Source: Achatina immaculata (Eukaryota; Mollusca; Gastropoda; Stylommatophora; Achatinidae). Taken from it: a stretch of DNA of 64,000 nucleotides. Of this stretch, positions 57,145 to 64,000 are shown in pieces. Each line of letters starts with the position of its first letter. The stretch's first letter is position 1. Location of the stretch: the NCBI GenBank assembly GCA_009760885.1, contig CM019701.1, positions 18,886,975 through 18,950,974 on the forward strand. The letters run 5' to 3'. The notes below the pieces were generated by a model, which ran no database searches, was not told the origin of the DNA, and worked only from the letters and a program-made list of their open reading frames with translations. The translations under genes and the position numbers were made by a program.

Positions 57145-57952
57145 TCTATGTGTGTATGCGTGTGTGAGAGCTATTTTATTCAGTTCAATTCAAGTGCCAT
57201 GCCGCGTAGCGTAGGCGATCATTTCTCTCCACAATTCAAAGTCTTTGGACTTGATTATAAGATCTGGCGTTGACTTTCTTCCTAGCCACACTGACAGCCC
57301 ATCCAGTAACTTCTCTCTCTGTCTTCCTCTGTCTCTTCTTCCTTCATTTTTTTCTAGTTGCCACAGTGTGTTCCACTTTTCCTCTTCTCAGGAAATGTCC
57401 TATAAATTTCGCTTGTCTGCCTCTGATCCTTGCTATCATTTGCTTTTTAACTCCAGCCTCTCTTAAGACTTCTTCATTGGTTTTCTTGGCTGTCCGTAAT
57501 ACCTTCAACATCCTTCTTATAAACCACATTTCCATGGCCTCCATTTCTCGCTGTACTCTCTTATTCATAGACCATGCTTCACATCTATAAACAAAATTGG
57601 CTCAGTGTAACATTTAAGTACTCGGAATCTCGTTTCCATTGATACGGATCTGTTGCCATTCTCTGGAATGCTGACTTGGCCTGAGCACGTCTACTTTTTA
57701 TTTCGTTGTGACATTTCCCATCAGTTGTTATAATCGCTCCTAAGTACTTGAATCTATTTTGTTAGGTTAATTATTTCTTCTCTTTTACTTTGAATGTAAT
57801 AGTTTAATCGTGTTTTGTCCTAATGTAGTTTGTATACTTGTATTAAATCGAGTATGTAGGAAGAATGAAAGATGGAGTGATGAATAGCAAAATGTAAGAC
57901 GGCCCTGCGTGCCCAATTCTTTACCCTTTAAAAATAAAGATCATTCATTCAC
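57145..57952 (+). mobile_element. Dispersed repeat R2, split by an RTE-C relative
   Basis: Two parts (57145-57181 and 57764-57952) align continuously with R2 at 60545-60772: GCGTGTGTGAGAGCTATTTT, then GTTAGGTTAATTATTTCTTC, CTTGTATTAAATCGAGTATG, CCCAATTCTTTACCCTTTAA and a (CATT)n tail. Noncoding. The tail and the interruption show it is a retroposon-like older insertion. Confidence 0.75.
57182..57753 (-). mobile_element. RTE-C2 fragment (diverged relative of RTE-C)
   Basis: Flanked by CTATTTTATT (57172-57181) and CTATTTTGTT (57754-57763). Minus-strand frame MNKRVQREMEAMEMWFIRRM, KVLRTAKKTNEEVLREAG and RQAKFIGHFLRRGKVEH aligns with the RTE-C C-terminus ([20 protein letters not shown]) at moderate identity, so it is a separate subfamily. 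Confidence 0.8.
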
Positions 57953-58402
57953 TTATAACTACTATTGTGAAAAACAAAAGACTTAGATGGCTTGGACACT
58001 TGGAGAGGATGGACAAAATATATTTAGTATGCAGTGTAAAAACACGTGCTTGTTGTTAGGCAGAGCCTAGTCTAATGGTTCATAGCTACAGTTTAGATTT
58101 TGTTTTCAACTTACCTGTATTCTGTGGTGATTAGTCTTATACAACAGAAAAAGTATTCACATATTTCGCTATAGAAATTTATCAGAATTTTTATACACTA
58201 TCTTTATCAGCCCAGTAAACATCTTCTGAATAGTTAAAAGCACATGCATATAAATATGCACATACGTGGCATGTGTATTTTTTTTCTATACTCTGCTTTA
58301 TGGACTTTCGACTTTATTATCTCAGTAAATTTATCTTTATTTCCTTTTTTGCTACTATAACTTCTTCATTCTAATGAACTAACAAATCATCTACTGATTC
58401 TA
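57953..58402. other. Spacer without recognisable gene
   Basis: AT-rich; the start (AGACTTAGATGGCTTGGACAC) reads RLRWLGHLERM, possibly a tiny RTE scrap, but too short to assign. Confidence 0.45.
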
Positions 58403-59222
58403 ATGAATCATCATCATCATGTGCTGTGCCGACTGGCGTTGGCTATTATGCTTCTCCAGAGTACACGATCCTTCATGCAGGCCATTAGATCAGCTGATGA
58501 TCTCTTTTCACACCATCTTGGCACTGTCCAGTATCATTTCTCTAGCCCGTCCCCTGGCTCTTCTTCCCTGTAGTTTTCCTTTTGTTACACTATTTTCAAT
58601 GCTCCCTCTTCTCATTGCATGTCCTATGAAAGTACATTGTCTCTCTTCTATTTTTATACAAGATTTTTTCTTTCCAGCTCTTCTCATACATTCTCCATTA
58701 GTTATTTTTGCTGTCAGAGAATTCACAACATTTTTCTAATAAACCACTTTTCTACTGCTACCAATGATTTTTGTGCAGTCCATGATTCACTTTCATAGAA
58801 TGAGATAGGTTCAATATAACAATTTAGGACTCGTTTTCTATCATTCATTGCATAATATGTTTCTCATTCTCTGAAATGCAGTCTTTACTTGGGCTATTCT
58901 GTTCCTAATTTCTGTTCTGCATTTCCCATCTAAGTTGTTACTGCTCCAAGGTATTTGAAGTTGTGCACCTGATTTAGAATAGTTCGATTTTAATTTTATA
59001 TTTCATTTTGGTGGATTCTTTTTCCTAAATATAACCATAGTCTCTGTCTTTTTGATGTTCAAAGTAAGGCATTTCTGTCCACTTTCTTTGGCGACTTTAT
59101 CTAAGAGATGTTGCAGTTCTTGTTAGTTCTCAGCTATCAGTATTGTGTTGTCAGCATACCGAAGGTTGTTTATATTGTATCCTCCGACTTTTATAACTGG
59201 TTCTGTAATGATCGTTCTTAGA
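58403..59222 (-). mobile_element. RTE-C copy, minus strand, degraded
   Basis: Begins with an inverted (TGA)n tail and CTGTGCCGACTGGCGTTGGC, then the C-terminus to the region just upstream of the catalytic motif ([20 protein letters not shown] on the minus strand). Multiple frameshifts; C-terminal piece MRRAGKKKSC and RRGSIENSVTKGKLQGRRA readable (58508-58726). Confidence 0.85.
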
Positions 59223-59228
59223 ACTCAT

Positions 59229-59229
59229 C

Positions 59230-59273
<44 letters not shown>

Positions 59274-59476
59274 CCTTAAGTACCCATGGCACATGGGTCT
59301 TCCGCAAGGGTTTTCCACAAATGCCTATCCTTTGCCTTTTTTTTCTGTTCTTGCCCAGTTGAGCCCTCTATTGCTCAACATCCTTTCTGTTGTTCTTCTC
59401 CATGTCTCTTTTGGTCTACCTTTACTTCTGTTCCCCTGTGGTGTCCATCTTAGTGCTATTTTTGGTAGTGAGTACA
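59229..59476 (-). mobile_element. RTE-A 3' fragment, minus strand
   Basis: Inverted (GA)n tail (TC run 59229-59271) then GAACCTTAAGTACCCATGGC and the RTE-A C-terminus. Flanked by AACTCAT on both sides (near 59223 and 59477), a possible 7-bp TSD, at the edge of the RTE-C copy. Confidence 0.85.
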
Positions 59477-59480
59477 ACTC

Positions 59481-59879
59481 ATATAGTGTGACGTAAATTA
59501 CCCACTTTATCGCTAAACAAATGCTGGAATGCCAACATGTTTTCTTATAAATAACGTTCTTTATTTAAAAATTAAATGATAACTAAAATAATAATTTTGT
59601 TTAAAAAGTATTCAATGTGTTTTTCAAAAATAAACGTGACACTGGTGTGTTTTTAAATACACGAAGCTAAAATGAAGAAATTAAAAATAAAGACAAGTAT
59701 GACACTACCAAGTTTTTGTTTCCTACCTCAGACTAAACGTTTACCAGATCAAACTCTGCACGTTCTTAAAAGATCTCCAGTCCCAGGAACACATCTTGCA
59801 GACCTGCATTATCTACATAGACTTTAAAAACTAGGAAGAATGACATGGTGCAATTTATGAATAGACTAGGAACAGCATT
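59481..59879. other. Spacer without recognisable gene
   Basis: AT-rich; nothing recognised. Confidence 0.5.
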
Positions 59880-60298
59880 ACTCATTAAAGATCACACAGT
59901 TGTGGCGTTTTGGTTTGTACCTTAATCATACAAAAACACACAGGACGAAGAAATAGAGAATGAAGATAAATATAAATTCACATGAATGTGTGCGTCACGC
60001 CACAGTCTCCATTTTAACATTCTCTGCTCTACACCTTGCGCACTTCTGGACACCGCATCTTACAAGTCACAGCTTCTTACAAGTCATAGCTAAATGCTCC
60101 ATTTATTTTATTCTATTCTATTTTTCCATTCCTACTTTTTATATAGCATTCGTGTGAATTTATATTTTATCTTCTTTCTCTATTTCTTTGTCCTGTTTAC
60201 TCGTATTTGTGTATGATTAAGGTGCATACCGAAACGTCACAACTGTGTTCTCGTTAATTAATAAAACTGTTCCTACTTTTATCCTAGTTTATACATTT
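59880..60298. mobile_element. Repeat R1 as an inverted pair
   Basis: Left arm 59880-59985 is R1 in minus orientation (CCTTAATCATACAAAAACAC, CAGGACGAAGAAATAGAG); right arm 60140-60298 is R1 in plus orientation (GTATGATTAAGGTGCATACC, CGAAACGTCACAACTGTG). The ~150-bp centre resembles the left part of the 49224-49443 copy. Either a foldback element of which that copy is half, or a head-to-head pair. Confidence 0.68.
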
Positions 60299-60544
60299 TG
60301 TTATCATAGTTTCAGGGCAGTGGGTTCCTGTATACTTATATACTTAGTTTTATATACTATGTATATATGTAACTATATGCCTCCATAGAATAACCAGTAG
60401 TCTCTCAACCCATGGCTCGAAAGTCATCAAGTTTTAAAAGTAACTTGTTAGATCTTGTTAGAAATGATTTTAGTGAATGTTAAAGGATATATGTTAGAAG
60501 AACTGTACTGAAAACGTAATTTTTGTTTACATACATGCCTGCGT

Positions 60545-60772
60545 GTGTGCCAGAGCTATTTTATTAGGTTAATTACTTCTTCTCTTATACCGTGAACGTA
60601 ATAGTTTAAATCTGCACTCTTTTGATGTGTGTTTTCTTCATGTAATTTGTATACTTGTATTAAACCGAGTGTGTGGGAACAACGAAAGACAGAGTGATGA
60701 AGGGCAAAATATAAGACGGACTTGCGTGCCCAATTCTTTACCCTTTAAAAATAAAGATCATTCATTCATTCA
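60545..60772 (+). mobile_element. Dispersed repeat R2
   Basis: Uninterrupted copy: GCCAGAGCTATTTTATTAGG through TAAGACGGACTTGCGTGCCC, CCCTTTAAAAATAAAG and a (CATT)n tail. No coding capacity recognised. Confidence 0.75.
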
Positions 60773-61140
60773 TACTTATACACTAATTATTAGTGAAATC
60801 AAAAAGTAATGTCTCTTCTTTCCTCGCTTGCTTCTATACAACAGTATTTGTTAATTCTGGTGGAACTATGCTATCGAATTTAGAATCGCAGTTTAGGCTC
60901 TGAAATTTAGAAATCTCTGTAACAGAGCATTTTGCTCGGGGCGACACTGACACTAGTGTTTTTTTTTTTTAAAGTGTCTCTATTGAAAAACACCAGTGTC
61001 AGTTTTTAGGAGGAATATTTCTGAAACTGCATCAATGAACACAACTACGACCGTATCTGCACGCGAACATTAGAATGCAGATTTGTCACATGAAGATCCA
61101 TTAACATGTATCTTTTGTGTTCTATTTTAAGTTTTGCGGG
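60773..61140. other. Spacer with short inverted repeat
   Basis: GACACTGACACTAGTGTTTTT near 60942 and its partner AAAAACACCAGTGTCAG near 60987 form a hairpin. No coding signature. Confidence 0.5.
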
Positions 61141-61466
61141 TGAAGACTGTCCGATTAGGCAATCAGCGACATATTAACGTCAGAGTTAGTGAATCATAGC
61201 TGACAAAAACCCTGTCCCACCTCTCCGTTCGTACTCCCAGTAACAAGCCTAGTCGGGCCAACGGGACAGGGATAGCCATAGTCCCCTTGGTGATGGAGTC
61301 TGCTAAAGAAGCATTGCACACCCCCTGCGTTTTAGCTGTACTCCGGGATTTGAAAAAATAGCTGCTACAAGCCGCTCCCAAGCGGTTACGATGTTGTGCC
61401 TCAACACATCTACAGCATCGGCTGCAAGGAACGCCAGCTCGCAGGTACATGGAGATAGTACAAGTA
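61141..61466 (-). mobile_element. Dispersed repeat R3, minus copy
   Basis: Full-length relative of 39686-40013, same orientation. Contains a single copy of the segment that is tandemly amplified at 12005-14092 (minus strand ACTATGGCTATCCCTGTCCC, GTTGGCCCGACTAGGCTTG). Boundaries approximate; no TSD identified. Confidence 0.8.
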
Positions 61467-61550
61467 CAAATTTTTAATTTTTGTAAGTGAATAAATATTT
61501 GTGTTCTTTCCTTTTGTGGATGAATAATAATAATAATAATAATAATAATT

Positions 61551-61930
61551 TCTTCTTCTTCTTCTTCTTCAGTTTTCCGAACAATTACGGCTCATTGCTG
61601 CAAATAAATTTCGCCTCCATTCCTCCATATTCCTAATCTTTTCTCACCTATATTCCTCCATATTCCTAATCTTCTCTCAACTCCATTCCTCAATATTCCT
61701 AATCTTCTCTCACCTTCATTCCTCCCTATTCCTAATCTTCTCTCAACTCCATTCCTCAATATTCCTAATCTTCTCTCACCTTCATTTCTCTATATTCTTA
61801 ATCTTCTCTCTATTCCTTTTCTCCTAATCTTCTCTCAACTCCATTCCTCCCTATTCCTAATCTTCTCTCACATCCTTTCCTCCTTTTTCCTAATCTTCTC
61901 TCTCCTGTCGGCGACACTATGTAAGACAAT
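61551..61930 (-). mobile_element. RTE-H-like 3' end expanded into a minisatellite
   Basis: On the minus strand it starts in coding sequence like the RTE-H end (SVADRREKIRK, compare GVTNWREKIRN at 31388-31424), continues as a 33-bp tandem array, then finishes with GGAGGCGAAATTTATTTGCAG, CAATGAGCCGTAATTGTTCGG and a (GAA)n tail, matching the order of the plus copy after its array-free segment. Confidence 0.75.
61613..61905. repeat. 33-bp minisatellite, about nine units
   Basis: Unit contains ATTCCTAATCTTCTCTCAAC then TCCATTCCTC, with alternating ACCTTCATT and AACTCCATT subtypes and some shortened units. It lies inside an RTE-H-like 3' end. Confidence 0.9.
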
Positions 61931-64000
61931 CATTCATTCATACTTGTGCGCTAAAATGCAACAAAATCCCTCTTTCGGAGTTTGACTACATATTCCACTC
62001 ATGTTTTGTGCATCTTTCGTTACGTCCAAAAGTGATAATACGCAATGAAAAAAGTTTCTCTTAAACACACACTATATTGACAGTTTAAATTTATTGTCAT
62101 AGACTGTCTAAAGTATAATGTCTGCTCGTGCAATTGTTAATCTCAATATTTCTTTATTCAGTTCTCCTCAATGTTGTATAATATTTTGTAATATTCTCGT
62201 TGCTTTCTGGATTTGATTTTTAAGCAGGCACATGTAGAACTATTTTTTTTAACAGAGCAGCCTTTTAACAGTGTACGCGGAAGGTTTTCCTTTTGATTGC
62301 ACCCGAAGTCGTCATGAGGTGTGTACTAAAAGACTAGTGTTTATACTAAGTTTTTAAAAAATATATATATGGCATTTAATTATAACAACATGCCATTTTA
62401 TAATTGACATCACATATATCTTTATATTTTACATTTATTAATGACGTGGAGACATGTATTAAAAATCATTCATGTATAGTTGCACAAGTGTAGCGCAACA
62501 TGGTTAGAGATGGCCGTCAACCATTGACTTCTTCTATCTCGTATTGTCCAATACACAAGTGCAACAGGCTCTGTTTTTCCAGATTAGTGACACATACTCA
62601 TTTTCTTCGTAACTTTTCGGTGTGATCAGATCAGTCACTCTTATCATTACTAAGAGCAGCTTTCTCCGAAGCTAAAATCTGTTTCAGCAGCACGTGGAAT
62701 GAGCACACTCGATCCACGCTACGAATGCATACTACCTTATCGGCTGACTAAAAGAAGTATGTTCTAAACAACAGTATTAGTTTCTCACAAAAGGGGGTAA
62801 ATGTCATAGAAATAAATAAACCAGCCTATACATTGTAAAGAGACGATTATAATACAATCTTCATAAATTTCAGGGGGAAAACGTGTTCAGACAGAATTCG
62901 CGAAGTATGAAAATGCTGCTAGAACTCGAAATATCAAATGTAAAATATAGAAAATGTTGTTCGATAGAATCAGCTCCGAAGCTATCTGTCTGTCTATCTA
63001 TCTATCTATCTTTTGTTTTAAAATTATGGTGTGGATGAATTAGCAAAAGCAAGGAAAATTGGCCATATAATTCATGAGACCTAGGCAGAAGGATTTCACC
63101 AGAAGAACTGATAATGATGTCAAACTTGGAGAAAACAGCGGTCTTCATGCTGGTGAAAGAACTGGTATTATGTTGGAATCTATTTTTCTGTTGTCTGACT
63201 TCCTTATAAATGGTACTTTTTTAAAATTCCACCTAAAAATTGTTGCTGACTTCTATCTTTCTTATGTTTTACACTCTACATCTACATAGAACTGCCCTGA
63301 TATTTAGCATGACAAAAATGTGAATGCTGAAGAGAAAAATAGTAGAAATTTCACAGGTGATTCATTCTTCACATCTGTGAATTGAGTAGTCACCTTACTT
63401 TGAGTGGCCATGGCACATACCGGGCCACAATGTATCAGATTAACTTCTCTGATGCAAGAAATTCTAACACCTTGTCTTATGTTTTATTTAATAATTTTTT
63501 TTTAAAAGATTCTTCAAACAATATCATAAACATTCTTATATGACCAGTAAATGCTGCTGATTTATGAGTGCAAATGAAAAAAGAAAATCATTTACATTTT
63601 TTACGTAATTGACAGGCAGGTCGTCAGATAATATGATGTCGTTTTCTTTCCACACTTTTGCACTTTTTTTTTTTTAACCTACATCAACACCATTTTAATA
63701 CAGGATTACACATGAAGATTGTGCCCAGGCATACACCATTCATCAACAGTTGATATATGATCATTATTGTTAAGAACATTAACAGAATTAACGTGACTAT
63801 TTCAGACTTCTCCATCTGTCCACATGTTTTCATGAACAGTTTAATATAAAGTTAACATAAGAGCAGTAGATTTAAAATTGAAATAGCATACCTCGTGCCT
63901 GGAAAAAAAAAAATCAATATCCTTGTGTCAACGTAAAACGGTATGAGATAAGACAAAGAAAGAACCATGTTAAATTGAGTCTTCCTCAGCAGAGTTGTGT
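61931..64000. other. Terminal spacer without recognisable gene
   Basis: AT-rich; a (TCTA)n microsatellite at 62986-63011. A 71-codon frame at 63074-63289 has no recognisable family. Confidence 0.5.

Noticed and set aside
63074..63289. 71-codon frame near the right edge
   Set aside because: Hydrophobic C-terminus but no homology I recognise and no supporting context.

Overview
This is eukaryotic nuclear DNA, AT-rich and gene-poor, dominated by retrotransposon relics. The only intact host-type gene is a single-exon, seven-transmembrane receptor on the minus strand (50239-51429). It resembles the rhodopsin-like chemosensory receptors of gastropod molluscs. That gene, together with many RTE-type non-LTR elements, piggyBac relics and dispersed minisatellites, suggests a mollusc, probably a gastropod. 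This is an inference from family resemblance, not a database result.

I sorted the repeats into families by comparing copies within the window; names are local. RTE-A to RTE-I are non-LTR elements with AP-endonuclease and reverse transcriptase (RT), each ending in its own short tandem tail: A (GA)n, C and D (TGA)n, E (TGAC)n, F (ATAAGAT)n, G (TAGA)n, H (GAA)n. A separate LINE fragment carries an RNase H domain. J is a GC-rich noncoding retroposon with internal tandem monomers. R1, R2, R3 and K are dispersed noncoding repeats. There are two piggyBac-type MITEs, a larger nonautonomous piggyBac, a dead piggyBac transposase and a Tc1/mariner-like relic.

Layout: 1-2.4 kb F relic and spacer; 2.4-6.9 kb RTE-A interrupted by RTE-C; 8-9.6 kb E and F relics and a 31-bp minisatellite; 9.9-11 kb J, inverted; 12-14.1 kb a 2.1-kb minisatellite grown inside an R3 copy; 16-19.8 kb Tc1/mariner-like element carrying RTE-I, then a near-full RTE-A on the minus strand; 19.8-27.4 kb mostly empty AT-rich DNA; 27.5-29.4 kb piggyBac; 30.2-30.7 kb a CpG-rich island that may be a promoter; 31-39.7 kb one RTE-F element carrying three nested insertions (RTE-G, RNase H LINE, J); 39.7-49.9 kb relics, MITEs and a 33-bp minisatellite interrupted by R1; 50.2-51.4 kb the receptor gene; 51.4-55.8 kb empty; 55.8-61.9 kb more relics; 61.9-64 kb empty.

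The most informative results are structural. Insertions with target-site duplications (TSDs) give relative ages. One insertion is in frame and creates a 638-residue chimeric RT reading frame. In at least four RTE families the stop codon is supplied by the microsatellite tail. Two minisatellites can be traced to internal segments of mobile repeats.
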